A stretch of 64,000 nucleotides of DNA from Phyllobacterium sp. T1293 (GCF_020731415.2 NZ_CP088273.1:3477001-3541000), one strand, 5' to 3'. Counted from the stretch's first letter, positions 1-8,876 are shown. The notes: a model not told the origin generated them from the letters alone. Program-made: numbers and translations.

Positions 1-129
1 CTTGCAACTTTTGCGGGTGCATGGATTGTAAAACGCATGCGCCCTGAGGTGTTTTATCCCTTCATGTATATCATGATCCTATTGATGGGATTGAAGCTTT
101 CCTACGATGGATTGGCCGCTTTGTTATAA
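1..129 (+). CDS. TauE/SafE-family (TSUP) permease, 3' end only
   Basis: The window opens inside a reading frame that gives 42 residues before a TAA stop at 127-129. The end reads GAWIVKRMRPEVFYPFMYIM followed by a hydrophobic helix and KLSYDGL. This pattern, a short loop with RM-x-PE and then a final membrane helix ending in KL-x-YDG, is typical of the C-terminus of TSUP (sulfite/sulfonate exporter-like) membrane proteins. The substrate cannot be told from this fragment. The start lies outside the window. Confidence 0.6.
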   Translation, partial: LATFAGAWIVKRMRPEVFYPFMYIMILLMGLKLSYDGLAALL

Positions 130-268
130 TTATGAACTAAAGTTGATCGGCCGAATCGCAACTTTCGGACTATGTAAACATTATCAATCACGACCGTCGA
201 AGAACCGCTCCCCTACGAGGCCGGGAGTGCTGTGGTTGAATCTTGCATGACAGGAATTGGTGAATGCT

Positions 269-1486
269 ATGACACAGACACAGCTCCAACAGCGGGATAC
301 CCGCATTGATGTTTTCCGGGCTCTGGCACTGCTGACCATCTTCATCAACCACGTGCCGGGAACCGTTTATGAGCATCTGACCCATAAAAATCTGGGCTTT
401 TCGGACTCTGCCGAAGCATTCGTGCTGATCTCCGGTATTGCGGTCGGTCTTGCCTATGGCTCGAAGTTCGAGGCGGGCAACCGCTTTCTTATCACGTTGA
501 AAGCCTGGCGCCGCGCGGCGACGCTTTATAGCGCGCATATCCTGACGACAGTGGCAACGCTGGCGATTTTTTGCGCCGCCGGACTTTATCTCAATCGTCC
601 GGAATTCATGTCCTTCATCAATATCGGACCATTGATGGATCAACCGGCGGAGGCGCTGATTGGCCTTGCCACGATGGGGCACCAGCTCGGCTATAATAAT
701 ATCCTGTCGATGTATGGCGTGCTGCTTCTCATGCTGCCGCTGTTCCTGTTCCTCGGTAATGTCAGCCTGTCAGCCATGGTTGGCTTTTCCGGCCTGCTGT
801 GGCTGGTATCGGGTGTTTACCAGATTGCCCCACCCAATTACCCGACTCCGGGCGTATGGTTCCTGAACCCGCTGTCTTGGCAGTTTCTGTTCGTCATCGG
901 CATTGCCGGTGTGATGCATGTGCGCCGGGGCGGCCAGATACCGTTCAACAAATATCTGTTCGGATTTTCCGTTGGCTACATCCTGCTTGCGCTGCTTTGG
1001 GTACGGGTGCCGTTCTGGGGCATTGATACGTCGATGGGTCTGCCGATGGTGGTGACAGGTTTTGACAAGACGTTCCTGTCGCTGACCCGTCTCGTCCATG
1101 TGCTGGCACTGGCCTATGTGATCGTCTCGGTCCCGGCCATTTCCAATCTGGCACGCACGCCGGAAGATCATCCGCTGGCTATTCTCGGCAAGCATTCGCT
1201 GCCGGTGTTTATCACCGGGACAATCCTTGCCATGGTTGCGCAGATCGTCAAGGAGATGAACCCCGGCGATGTGCTTGATGATACGCTGCTGATTGCGAGT
1301 GGAATCATGGCGCAGTTTGCGCTCGCCCATTATCTTGAATGGTTGCCGAGTATTGGCTGGGGCAAGCGTCCTGTTCCGCAGGCTGACGTAGCAAAAGCAA
1401 AGCTGGTTGTCGCTGGCAGGCCTGTTCATAGCGCGGCGAGGAGTTCGGGAATGAAATCCGTAACAGCGAAGACCGCTATCTCCTGA
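269..1486 (+). CDS. opgC: OpgC-family membrane acyltransferase (periplasmic glucan modification)
   Basis: This polytopic inner membrane protein of about 405 residues has roughly ten hydrophobic segments. Its N-terminus DVFRALALLTIFINHVPG is the signature of the OpgC family, which in related bacteria transfers succinyl groups to osmoregulated periplasmic glucans. The family assignment is firm and the exact acyl donor is inferred. The frame is open from a TTG at 257 and a GTG at 260. ATG at 269 is preferred because an AGGAA-like ribosome site lies about 12 bases upstream. It stands alone and is followed by a hairpin terminator. The C-terminal 40 residues are basic and probably cytoplasmic. Confidence 0.8.
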   Translation: MTQTQLQQRDTRIDVFRALALLTIFINHVPGTVYEHLTHKNLGFSDSAEAFVLISGIAVGLAYGSKFEAGNRFLITLKAWRRAATLYSAHILTTVATLAIFCAAGLYLNRPEFMSFINIGPLMDQPAEALIGLATMGHQLGYNNILSMYGVLLLMLPLFLFLGNVSLSAMVGFSGLLWLVSGVYQIAPPNYPTPGVWFLNPLSWQFLFVIGIAGVMHVRRGGQIPFNKYLFGFSVGYILLALLWVRVPFWGIDTSMGLPMVVTGFDKTFLSLTRLVHVLALAYVIVSVPAISNLARTPEDHPLAILGKHSLPVFITGTILAMVAQIVKEMNPGDVLDDTLLIASGIMAQFALAHYLEWLPSIGWGKRPVPQADVAKAKLVVAGRPVHSAARSSGMKSVTAKTAIS

Positions 1487-1511
1487 TTGCTCTTCCCGGT
1501 TTCGACTATTG

Positions 1512-1540
1512 GCCCGTCCTGATTTTCAGGGCGGGTTTTT
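1512..1540 (+). terminator. Rho-independent terminator after opgC
   Basis: CCCGTCCTGA and TCAGGGCGGG form a stem of about ten pairs with a TTT loop, followed by a run of five T. Confidence 0.8.
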
Positions 1541-1620
1541 GTTGGGTGGTCAGGAAAAACCGTTAGCCATCATTTGTTTCCATGGTCTAAGCTTCTCATG
1601 CAAAGCGTTGGGAGGCGTAT

Positions 1621-3270
1621 ATGGGTGGTGGAATTTTTGATCGTGATCTTGAGCGCAATGCGGCCAATTACCAGCCGCTGACGCCGCTGACCTATCTGGA
1701 ACGGGCAGCGCGGGTTTACCCGTCGAGAACGGCGATCATTCACGGCTCTCAACGTTATGACTATGGCACGTTCTATCGCCGTACCCGCCAGTTGGCGTCG
1801 GCGCTGTCCCGTCGCGGGATCGGCAAGGGCGATACTGTTACAGTAATGCTTTCGAATACCCCGCCGATGCTGGAAGCGCATTTCGGTGTGCCCATGACCA
1901 AGGCCGTGCTGCATTCGGTCAACACGCGGCTCGATGCGGCGGTGATCGCCTTCCAGCTTGACCATGCGGAAACGAAGATCGCCATTGTCGACACGGAATT
2001 CTCCGCGGTTTTCCGCGAGGCTCTCGCACTCGCCAAAGTCAAACCACTGGTCATTCATTTCGTCGATACGGAATATCCAGATGATGCGCCCTATCCGCAG
2101 GGTGCGCCGTTCGGCGAAATCGATTATGAGGCTTTCGTTGCGAGCGGCGACCCTGACTATGCATGGTCAATGCCCGATGATGAATGGGATTCCATCACGC
2201 TCAACTATACGTCGGGTACGACAGGCGATCCAAAGGGCGTGGTCTATCATCATCGCGGCGCGGCGCTGATGGGCTATGGCAATGTGGTGGCATCCGGCAT
2301 GGGGCGTTATCCCGTCTATCTGTGGACCCTGCCGATGTTCCACTGCAATGGCTGGTGCTTTCCATGGACGCTCGCCTTGCAATTCGGCACCCATGTCTGC
2401 CTGCGCTGGGTCCGGGCAAAGCCGATTTATGATGCGATTGCCGATCTTGGCGTAACACATCTCTGTGGTGCGCCCATCGTCATGTCGGTGCTGATCAACG
2501 CGGCTGAAAAGGACAAGCGCGAATTCCCGCAAACAGTAACCTTCAATACAGCCGCAGCACCGCCGCCGGAATCCATTCTGGCCGGTATGGCTGATGCAGG
2601 GTTTGCGGTCACGCATCTCTATGGCCTGACGGAAACCTATGGTCCTGCGGTCGTCAATGAATGGCAGGATGAGTGGGATGCGCTGGAAGCCTCCTCCCGT
2701 ACCGCCAAGAAGGCACGTCAGGGTGTGCGTTATGCCTCGCTTGAGGACCTCGCTGTGCTTGATCCTGAAACCATGCAGCCGGTGCCTGCCGATGGCGAGA
2801 CGATCGGCGAGGTCATGTTCCGTGGCAATATTGTCATGAAGGGATATCTGAAAAACCGGCAAGCCAGCGATGCAGCTTTTTCCGGTGGATGGTTTCATTC
2901 CGGCGATCTCGGCGTCATGTATCCTGATGGCTATATCCAGCTGAAGGATCGCTCCAAGGATATTATCATTTCCGGCGGCGAGAACATTTCCTCCATCGAA
3001 GTCGAAGATGCCCTTTACAAGTTTCCTGCTGTGGGTGCCTGCGCCGTCGTGGCGCGGCCGGATGATAAATGGGGCGAGACACCGCTTGCCTTTGTGGAAC
3101 TCAAGCCGGGGCAGGTGGCGACAGAGGAAGAATTGATCGCCCATTGCCGGACATTGCTTGCCCGTTTCAAGGTGCCAAGGCATGTGCTTTTTGAGGCAAT
3201 ACCGAAGACATCGACCGGAAAAATCCAGAAGTTTGAACTGCGAAAGCGGGCAAAACTGATGGGAAGCTGA
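1621..3270 (+). CDS. Medium/long-chain acyl-CoA synthetase (AMP-binding, AlkK/FadD-like)
   Basis: The 549-residue cytoplasmic enzyme belongs to the acyl-adenylate-forming superfamily and is expected to activate a fatty acid to its CoA thioester using ATP. The phosphate-binding loop YTSGTTGDPKGV lies at about 196-207. The adenylate motif GLTETYGP is near 334-341, and the C-terminal catalytic lysine sits in TSTGKIQKFELR near 530. Length and motif order match the AlkK-like branch often annotated as acyl-CoA synthetase in Rhizobiales; chain-length preference is unknown. GGGAGG lies 4-5 bases before the ATG. It is a single-gene unit between two terminators. Confidence 0.88.
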   Translation: MGGGIFDRDLERNAANYQPLTPLTYLERAARVYPSRTAIIHGSQRYDYGTFYRRTRQLASALSRRGIGKGDTVTVMLSNTPPMLEAHFGVPMTKAVLHSVNTRLDAAVIAFQLDHAETKIAIVDTEFSAVFREALALAKVKPLVIHFVDTEYPDDAPYPQGAPFGEIDYEAFVASGDPDYAWSMPDDEWDSITLNYTSGTTGDPKGVVYHHRGAALMGYGNVVASGMGRYPVYLWTLPMFHCNGWCFPWTLALQFGTHVCLRWVRAKPIYDAIADLGVTHLCGAPIVMSVLINAAEKDKREFPQTVTFNTAAAPPPESILAGMADAGFAVTHLYGLTETYGPAVVNEWQDEWDALEASSRTAKKARQGVRYASLEDLAVLDPETMQPVPADGETIGEVMFRGNIVMKGYLKNRQASDAAFSGGWFHSGDLGVMYPDGYIQLKDRSKDIIISGGENISSIEVEDALYKFPAVGACAVVARPDDKWGETPLAFVELKPGQVATEEELIAHCRTLLARFKVPRHVLFEAIPKTSTGKIQKFELRKRAKLMGS

Positions 3271-3321
3271 TTGCTTGATGCAACCTTTTGGATGCGGATG
3301 GTTTCAACTTCAATGTCGGCA

Positions 3322-3336
3322 TTAACCGCTTGTTAA
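3322..3336. promoter_or_regulatory. CtrA-type box 1
   Basis: TTAA-CCGCTTG-TTAA is a perfect match to the full CtrA consensus TTAA-N7-TTAA of alphaproteobacteria. It lies 290-305 bases upstream of the rcdA-like gene, before the terminator at 3428. Confidence 0.6.
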
Positions 3337-3427
3337 GCATTACAAGCTATAAATTGATCATCCAGTTTTCTGGATTCTTACCAAGTGGTTTGGCCACTTT
3401 GTTTGACGCCTCCCTGTTAGACTCCTG

Positions 3428-3458
3428 AGAGCCGCCACGTTTTGCGGCTCTTTTTTTT
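3428..3458 (+). terminator. Rho-independent terminator
   Basis: AGAGCCGC (3428-3435) pairs with GCGGCTCT (3444-3451) and is followed by a run of T. It ends either the acyl-CoA synthetase transcript or a short RNA starting after 3336. Confidence 0.85.
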
Positions 3459-3487
3459 ATGTTCATATCTATCCGGCGGCCCTGACG

Positions 3488-3502
3488 TTAACCCTTTATT
3501 AA
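3488..3502. promoter_or_regulatory. CtrA-type box 2 upstream of rcdA
   Basis: TTAA-CCCTTTA-TTAA is a second perfect TTAA-N7-TTAA site, about 125-150 bases before the candidate starts of the RcdA-like gene. CtrA control of rcdA is known in Caulobacter; here it is inferred from the site. Confidence 0.7.
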
Positions 3503-3641
3503 GGATAAACTTGCGCTCATGTGTGCATGCGGGCAGGTTGCTGGGGAATACCGCCCGTTGACCGTTGTGGTGCCCCGCTTGCTGTCCCAGTAAGAGAGCG
3601 CTGCTTTGAGAATCAGCGGATTTTTAATGACAGGGCATGAA

Positions 3642-4172
3642 ATGGCTGAACGGGAATATTACGCTGACAATACAATCCGGCTGGCCGATCGCATGGTCCG
3701 CTCGGAAACGTTCAATCACATCTATGATGAAGGCATGAGCCTTGTTGAGGAAGCTGCTGCCTATCTCGACGGGGAAGGCCGCGCCGAAGCCAAGCGCTTG
3801 AGCCGTATTGCGGCAACGCTTTATGCCGCCGAATCAATGCGTCTGACCACACGTCTGATGCAGGTTGCCTCATGGCTATTGCTGCAACGGGCCTCGCGCA
3901 GCGGAGAAATGACGCAGGAACAGGTTCTGTCGGAGAAGGCGAAAGTTCGCCTCGATACGGAATCAGCACCGGAAGATGTGGAAGGTTGGGATGAAATCCC
4001 CTTCGACTATTGCGATCTCGTCCATCGTTCACTGCGCTTGCAGGCCCGTGTCAGGCAGATGGATGACGAAATTTATAATGAGGGTACCAGCACCGGCCCG
4101 AGGCGGGCGCTGACGACCAATCCTGTTTCCGACCAGATCAGCCTGCTCGCCACAGCTTTCGCCCATCGCTAA
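3642..4172 (+). CDS. rcdA: RcdA-like DUF1465 protein (adaptor for CtrA degradation)
   Basis: The predicted protein is 176 residues from ATG 3642 (181 from ATG 3627; the frame is open back to a TTG at 3606). ATG 3642 is preferred because AGGG lies six bases upstream. It is helical and acidic, with the conserved core SETFNHIYDEGMSLVEEAA and a later WDEIPFDYCDLV. This is the DUF1465 family, whose characterised member is Caulobacter RcdA, an adaptor that helps ClpXP degrade the cell-cycle regulator CtrA. The role here is by family. The C-terminus is a poorly ordered tail rich in S, T and R. Two CtrA-type boxes upstream suggest a feedback loop. Confidence 0.78.
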   Translation: MAEREYYADNTIRLADRMVRSETFNHIYDEGMSLVEEAAAYLDGEGRAEAKRLSRIAATLYAAESMRLTTRLMQVASWLLLQRASRSGEMTQEQVLSEKAKVRLDTESAPEDVEGWDEIPFDYCDLVHRSLRLQARVRQMDDEIYNEGTSTGPRRALTTNPVSDQISLLATAFAHR

Positions 4173-4247
4173 TCCCTTTCCGCAGAGCAATTCTGTTTAG
4201 GCTGGAAAGGCTCTGGCATATGATAATCGTGTACAACATATAGATTT

Positions 4248-4262
4248 GTTTCTCTTTTGTTC
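4248..4262. promoter_or_regulatory. LexA (SOS) box upstream of ruvCAB
   Basis: GTTT-CTCTTTT-GTTC differs by one base from the alphaproteobacterial LexA site GTTC-N7-GTTC and lies 45 bases before ruvC. ruvCAB is a usual member of the LexA regulon in this class. Confidence 0.65.
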
Positions 4263-4307
4263 ACCTTTCTGCTGTCAAGTTCCCTGACAGCTCGATAAGG
4301 TCTCGAC

Positions 4308-4835
4308 ATGAAAGAAGCGATTCGCATCATTGGAATTGATCCCGGCCTCCGGCGTACCGGATGGGGTATCATTGAAACGCTCGGTAATTCCCTGCGTTTC
4401 GTGGCAGCCGGTACAGTCCTTTCCGATGCCAAACTTGATCTCGCATCGCGGCTTTGCCAGTTGCATGACGGACTTGCCGGGATCATTCATGGCCAGATGC
4501 CGCATGAGGCAGCCGTTGAACATACATTCGTCAACAAGGATGCCACCGCGACACTGAAACTCGGTCAGGCACGCGGTATTGCCCTGCTTGTTCCTGCACT
4601 GGCTGGATTGCCGGTTGCCGAATATGCGCCCAACGCAGTCAAGAAAGCGGTGATCGGTGTCGGGCATGGAGAAAAGCAGCAGATTCACATGATGGTGAAG
4701 GTGCTGATGCCCAAGGCGACATTCGATACGGATGATGCGGCGGATGCGCTGGCGGTTGCTATCTGTCATGCGCATCACAGACAGAGCGCCATTGGCCGGA
4801 TTGCCATCGAACAGAAACTGGCGGCACAGCTATGA
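4308..4835 (+). CDS. ruvC: Crossover junction endodeoxyribonuclease RuvC
   Basis: This 175-residue Holliday junction resolvase cuts recombination intermediates after branch migration by RuvAB. The four acidic active-site residues can be placed: Asp11 in [12 protein letters not shown], Glu71 in [11 protein letters not shown], and Asp143 and Asp146 in [11 protein letters not shown]. The length is usual for the family. It is the first gene of a ruvC-ruvA-ruvB operon and its stop overlaps the ruvA start by four bases (ATGA). A LexA-type box lies just upstream. Confidence 0.97.
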   Translation: MKEAIRIIGIDPGLRRTGWGIIETLGNSLRFVAAGTVLSDAKLDLASRLCQLHDGLAGIIHGQMPHEAAVEHTFVNKDATATLKLGQARGIALLVPALAGLPVAEYAPNAVKKAVIGVGHGEKQQIHMMVKVLMPKATFDTDDAADALAVAICHAHHRQSAIGRIAIEQKLAAQL

Positions 4836-5449
4836 TTGGAAAACTGAAGGGCACTGTTGATGAGATTGCCGAGGATCATGTGATCCTTGATGTGCATGGG
4901 GTGGGCTATGTCGCCTATTGTTCGGCACGAACGCTGTCGAACATGCCCGCGCCCGGCGAAGCAGCCGTGCTTCTGATTGAAACCTATGTGCGGGAAGATC
5001 TGATCCGCCTGTTCGGGTTCGGTACTGCGCTGGAGCGCGAATGGTTCCGCCTGTTGCAGAGCGTGCAGGGTATCGGTGCCAAGGTGGCTTTGAGCGTTCT
5101 CGGGACCTTGACGCCCTCCGATCTCGCCAATGCCATTGCGCTGCGCGATATTGCGATGGTGAGCCGCGCACCGGGTGTCGGCAAGAAAGTGGCCGAGCGC
5201 ATTGTCATAGAGCTGAAAAACAAGGCGCCTGCCTTTGCCGGTGAAGCTATGGGCACAATTGGTCTCAAGCAGGAGCTGGGTGAGGGCGTTGCCCCCGCCC
5301 CGGTTGCCGATGCGGTTTCGGCGTTGACCAATCTTGGCTATTCCCGCGATCAGGCTGCCAATGCGATTGCTGCAGCGCTCCGGGATGCGGGCGAAGATGC
5401 TGATTCCGCCAAGCTGATCCGTTTGGGTTTGAAGGAACTTTCCCGGTGA
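4832..5449 (+). CDS. ruvA: Holliday junction branch migration protein RuvA
   Basis: The 205-residue RuvA forms the tetramer that holds the four-way junction flat and loads RuvB. The N-terminal OB-fold starts [12 protein letters not shown]. Two helix-hairpin-helix motifs are visible: [14 protein letters not shown] (about 78-91) and [17 protein letters not shown] (about 113-129). The C-terminal 50 residues ([19 protein letters not shown]) are the RuvB-contacting three-helix domain. It is translationally coupled to ruvC by a four-base overlap. Confidence 0.97.
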   Translation: MIGKLKGTVDEIAEDHVILDVHGVGYVAYCSARTLSNMPAPGEAAVLLIETYVREDLIRLFGFGTALEREWFRLLQSVQGIGAKVALSVLGTLTPSDLANAIALRDIAMVSRAPGVGKKVAERIVIELKNKAPAFAGEAMGTIGLKQELGEGVAPAPVADAVSALTNLGYSRDQAANAIAAALRDAGEDADSAKLIRLGLKELSR

Positions 5450-5489
5450 TACGGTTGCCTGATCAAGCGCGCTATGCGAGGACATCCGC

Positions 5490-6533
5490 ATGAGTGATGT
5501 CAGCCGATTGATAACCCCCGACAAACGCGGCGAAGATGCCGATACGTCGCTGCGCCCGCAAACACTGAATGATTTTGTCGGGCAGGCAGCAGCGCGGGCC
5601 AATCTGAAAGTTTTTATCGAAGCTGCCAAGTCACGCGGTGAGGCGCTGGATCACGTATTGTTTGTCGGGCCGCCCGGTCTTGGCAAAACGACGCTGGCGC
5701 AGATCATGGCCAAGGAGCTTGGCGTCAATTTCCGCTCGACATCCGGACCGGTGATTGCCAAGGCGGGCGATCTGGCGGCGCTTTTGACCAACCTTGAAGA
5801 GAATGACGTTCTCTTCATCGATGAAATCCATCGTCTTAATCCGGCAGTGGAAGAAATTCTCTACCCGGCCATGGAAGATTATCAGCTCGATCTGATCATC
5901 GGTGAAGGCCCGGCGGCGCGTTCGGTCAAGATTGATCTGGCCAAATTTACGCTGGTCGCGGCGACGACGCGTCTCGGGCTTTTGACAACACCCTTGCGCG
6001 ATCGCTTCGGCATTCCTGTCCGGCTCAATTTCTATACGGTTGAGGAATTGGAGCATATCGTCCGGCGCGGTGCCCGCATCATGGGTATCGGCATGACCGA
6101 TGATGGCGCGCTGGAAGTTGCGCGCCGGGCTCGCGGTACGCCGCGCATTGCCGGACGGCTTTTACGCCGGGTGCGGGATTTCGCCATTGTGGACGGCAAG
6201 GATTCCATTGACCGCCAGACCGCCGATTCCGCGCTGTTGCGGCTTGAAGTGGATGCATTGGGACTTGACCAGCTTGACCGGCGTTATCTCTCAATGATTG
6301 CCCATAATTTCGGTGGTGGGCCTGTTGGTATTGAAACCATTGCGGCGGGGCTTTCCGAGCCACGCGATGCCATCGAGGATATTATCGAGCCCTATCTCAT
6401 CCAGCAGGGCTTTATCCAGCGCACCCCGCGCGGACGCGTGCTGACCGCCAATGCGTGGAAGCATCTGGGCCTGAATGCACCTGCGGAGATTATCCAGCAG
6501 CAGATCAGCATGTTTCAGGAAGATGAGGACTAG
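5490..6533 (+). CDS. ruvB: Holliday junction branch migration ATPase RuvB
   Basis: RuvB (347 residues) is the AAA+ hexameric motor that drives branch migration with RuvA. Walker A is GPPGLGKTT at about 60-68 and Walker B is [11 protein letters not shown] near 110. Sensor 1 is AATTRLGLL. The C-terminal winged helix ([18 protein letters not shown]) binds DNA. It starts 40 bases after ruvA and is the last gene of the operon. It is followed by a long inverted repeat rather than a simple terminator. Confidence 0.97.
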   Translation: MSDVSRLITPDKRGEDADTSLRPQTLNDFVGQAAARANLKVFIEAAKSRGEALDHVLFVGPPGLGKTTLAQIMAKELGVNFRSTSGPVIAKAGDLAALLTNLEENDVLFIDEIHRLNPAVEEILYPAMEDYQLDLIIGEGPAARSVKIDLAKFTLVAATTRLGLLTTPLRDRFGIPVRLNFYTVEELEHIVRRGARIMGIGMTDDGALEVARRARGTPRIAGRLLRRVRDFAIVDGKDSIDRQTADSALLRLEVDALGLDQLDRRYLSMIAHNFGGGPVGIETIAAGLSEPRDAIEDIIEPYLIQQGFIQRTPRGRVLTANAWKHLGLNAPAEIIQQQISMFQEDED

Positions 6534-6574
6534 GGCTGGATTTGTTCGTTTGGTCGATGGTGGCTGTATAATGA

Positions 6575-6733
6575 TGGTTCGTGGTTCGACAAGCTCACCA
6601 TGAGGGAGAGGGGTGATGAAATGGAGCTAAATTCTACCCCCTTTTTGATCTGCAATGTTTGTGATCTGAAATATCGGCGATTATCGTTGCATCCACACTT
6701 TCCCTCATGGTGAGCTTGTCGAACCACGAACCA
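6575..6733. repeat. 33-bp perfect inverted repeat with 93-bp loop
   Basis: Bases 6575-6607 (TGGTTCGTGGTTCGACAAGC..) are exactly the reverse complement of 6701-6733. The arms contain GTTCGACAAGCTCACCATGAG, a short sequence met repeatedly between genes in rhizobial and related genomes, so this is probably a copy of a dispersed palindromic element. It may also act as a processing or termination structure between ruvB and the convergent GH5 gene. Confidence 0.85.
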
Positions 6734-6745
6734 CGGGAACATCCA

Positions 6746-7981
6746 TCACCGTCCCCTCAATCCCAACCCCTTCAGGATAACCGGATCAAGCTGGCGCTTG
6801 TCATCATCAAGGGTGATGCCGAAAGCACCGCCCCATGACCAGACTGACCACGAAAAGCCGCGTTGTTGTGCTGCCTGTGTCATATCCCTGAGATAGGCGG
6901 CGCGCCAGGCGGAGGGCATGTGGAACTCCTTCTGGTATTCCTGCCGGATCATGCCGAACTCGCCGAGCAGTATGCGCTCCGGCGCAATCTTGTGCGCCTT
7001 GCCCCAGCTTTCGGCCTTTTTGAAAGGCTCATCCAGCTTCGATTGTGTCTGTGCCGCGTTCATGACGCCGCCCGCCATGCTGTCGAGCCCTTGAAGCAAT
7101 TCAGGCCTTTGTGCTTCGGGTGCTTTCTCCGTGATCTTCTTGCGAATGGCTGCCAGTCGTTCGGTAAGAGCTTTCGGCCCCAGCAAATCGGGCGGATAGG
7201 GCAGGTGCTCGACATAACTCATCACATCGCCGGTCCAGCTGGCACCCTGATGCGTCAGGAAATAGGGCTCGTAACTGTGGAATGTCCAGATGATGTTGTC
7301 GTCGTTAAACTCAGCCGGATCAATCTTGTCGAGACCCCAGGCGCTGGACCAGCAGCCACCTGACAGCACCAATGTATGAACGGGGGCGCCGTTGCGTGCG
7401 GCTGCATAAAGCCGTTTCAGCATGGGTGGCCATTTAGGCGCTGCAGTGGGGTCGCAATCGATCACCGGTTCGTTCAGCGCTTCAAAAGACGTTGTGGCGG
7501 GATCGGTGACAGAGAGGGCTTTGCCAAGCCGCTCGACCATGGCCAGATAGCGGTTAAACAGGGCTTCGTCCGCAATCACCTGCTTTGTGCCAATTTTGCG
7601 GGAGTCGCTCGGGATCAGGTGAAAATCAACAATCACCTTCAATCTGGCTTTGTGCAATTGATCGACGGCGGCAAGTGTTTCCCGCATCAGCCTTGTTATG
7701 CGTGCTTCCGATGCATCCTCCAGAAAGATCGCGGGATCGACAGGCATGCGCACAAAGTCAAAACCCGCTTTGCGTATATCGGCAAGATTGCGGTCTGTTA
7801 CGCCTTTGCGCCATTCTGGGAAATTGGCCAAAACCTCCTCGTCATCCCAGTGCTCCGGGCCGGGCCATGTGGTCCAGATATCGAGATTGAGGCCGCGCTG
7901 CATGGTGAACGTGGCTGCCAAAGCGCCCGAGGTAAAGACCAGAAGCCATGCGAGGCAGAGAAGGGCGCGGAATGCGGGCAA
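6746..7981 (-). CDS. Secreted glycoside hydrolase family 5 (cellulase-like)
   Basis: The 411-residue protein has a clear signal peptide (LLCLAWLLVFTSGALA, cleaved near residue 22), so it acts in the periplasm or outside. The GH5 TIM-barrel signatures are present: the acid/base Glu171 in FEALNEP and the nucleophile Glu341 in LLGEFG. WTFHSYEPYFLTHQG is the usual active-site wall. The substrate is probably a beta-1,4-linked glucan or an own exopolysaccharide, but the family is broad and this is inference. It is convergent with ruvB, and its start is 73 bases from the divergent ybgC gene. Confidence 0.85.
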   Translation of the reverse strand: MPAFRALLCLAWLLVFTSGALAATFTMQRGLNLDIWTTWPGPEHWDDEEVLANFPEWRKGVTDRNLADIRKAGFDFVRMPVDPAIFLEDASEARITRLMRETLAAVDQLHKARLKVIVDFHLIPSDSRKIGTKQVIADEALFNRYLAMVERLGKALSVTDPATTSFEALNEPVIDCDPTAAPKWPPMLKRLYAAARNGAPVHTLVLSGGCWSSAWGLDKIDPAEFNDDNIIWTFHSYEPYFLTHQGASWTGDVMSYVEHLPYPPDLLGPKALTERLAAIRKKITEKAPEAQRPELLQGLDSMAGGVMNAAQTQSKLDEPFKKAESWGKAHKIAPERILLGEFGMIRQEYQKEFHMPSAWRAAYLRDMTQAAQQRGFSWSVWSWGGAFGITLDDDKRQLDPVILKGLGLRGR

Positions 7982-8054
7982 GGTCAGTTTCCTTCACAAC
8001 CTCTGGTAATGGCTCTGGACAAAATGCCTGTCGTGCCTGCAAAAGGGAAGGATC

Positions 8055-8522
8055 ATGAGTGAAAACAATCTTTCCGTTCCGCCCATTGGCGGCCTTGCTG
8101 GCGAACTAACACCGTTCGGGCATCGTCTTCTGGCGCGGGTTTATTATGCCGATACCGATTTCTCGGGGATCGTTTATCACGGACGCTATCTGGAGTTTCT
8201 GGAGCGCGGGCGCACCGACTACCTGCGGTTGCTCGGCGTGCATCATTCAGAGCTTGCCGATGGCAAGCACGGCGAGAGCATTGTCTGGGTTGTCAGGCAT
8301 ATGGAGATTGATTTCAAGGGTGCAGCCCGTATTGACGATGTGCTGACGGTTGAAACCCGCACTGCCGAAATTTCAGGTGCGCGGGTCAAGATGGCACAAG
8401 CGATAAAGCGGGGCGATGATCTGCTGATTTCAGCCACTGTTGAAGCGGCGCTGATCAATAATGCCGGACGTCCGCGCCGGTTTCCTGCCGAATGGATCAA
8501 GCTTTTTCAGCCTGTAACCTGA
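8055..8522 (+). CDS. ybgC: Tol-Pal-associated acyl-CoA thioesterase YbgC
   Basis: This is a hotdog-fold thioesterase of 155 residues. The catalytic segment YYADTDFSGIVYHGRYLEF lies at about 30-48, with the family aspartates at 33 and 35. In proteobacteria ybgC heads or precedes the tol-pal cluster, and the same holds here: tolQ starts about 350 bases downstream. The enzyme hydrolyses short or medium acyl-CoA esters in the cytoplasm, and its link to envelope function is known mainly from synteny and protein contacts. Confidence 0.92.
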   Translation: MSENNLSVPPIGGLAGELTPFGHRLLARVYYADTDFSGIVYHGRYLEFLERGRTDYLRLLGVHHSELADGKHGESIVWVVRHMEIDFKGAARIDDVLTVETRTAEISGARVKMAQAIKRGDDLLISATVEAALINNAGRPRRFPAEWIKLFQPVT

Positions 8523-8870
8523 ATTCAGCGCGTTTAAATGCCGCTTCGGTGCAGAATCATAACTGATCCTTAACCATAACAAACCATGAATAAGGCTATG
8601 AAACGGGGTGTTTCGCGTTAACGCCTTCGTTTTACCAAAATTAACCGTGAGAAGCCGCGGTATGAATACTGGAAAAAGTCCGGTCTCAGAACGTGGCTCT
8701 CGGAATTTAGTCAGCAAGTATGGATGCCGGTCCGGCGTTCGGCCGAGTTCCAAAGAAATAAATTGGCGCGTGGCCGTATTGCCGAACCATTTATACTTCG
8801 GTGGACCATGCACGGGTACAAGAGACGATTGCAGCCCGGTTGAAATACCGGGTTTTCGGATTCGAGGGTA
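8523..8870. other. Intergenic leader upstream of tolQ
   Basis: About 350 bases without a supported gene. A frame of 87 codons (8608-8871) runs through it but resembles nothing and overlaps the tolQ start. The region holds A+T-rich stretches (TTAACCATAACAAACC, TTTTACCAAAATTAACC) that could be promoter sequence, and a short inverted repeat ACCGGGTTTTCGG. No perfect TTAA-N7-TTAA site was seen. Confidence 0.4.
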
Positions 8871-8876
8871 GTGGAT

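Larger units (their letters stand above)
3271..3626. other. Long intergenic region with two CtrA boxes, hairpins and a terminator
   Basis: About 355 bases hold no convincing reading frame. They do hold two TTAA-N7-TTAA sites (3322-3336 and 3488-3502), a small hairpin AAGTGG/CCACTT (3383-3399) and a strong terminator (3428-3458). The terminator lies between the two CtrA sites, so it could end the upstream mRNA or a separate short transcript. Confidence 0.6.

Noticed and set aside
2167..3183. Long minus-strand frame of 338 codons inside the acyl-CoA synthetase gene
   Set aside because: It is a shadow of a high-GC coding strand; the plus-strand protein has all family motifs.
8608..8871. 87-codon frame upstream of tolQ
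   Set aside because: It resembles no protein, overlaps the tolQ start region, and the sequence looks like a leader.
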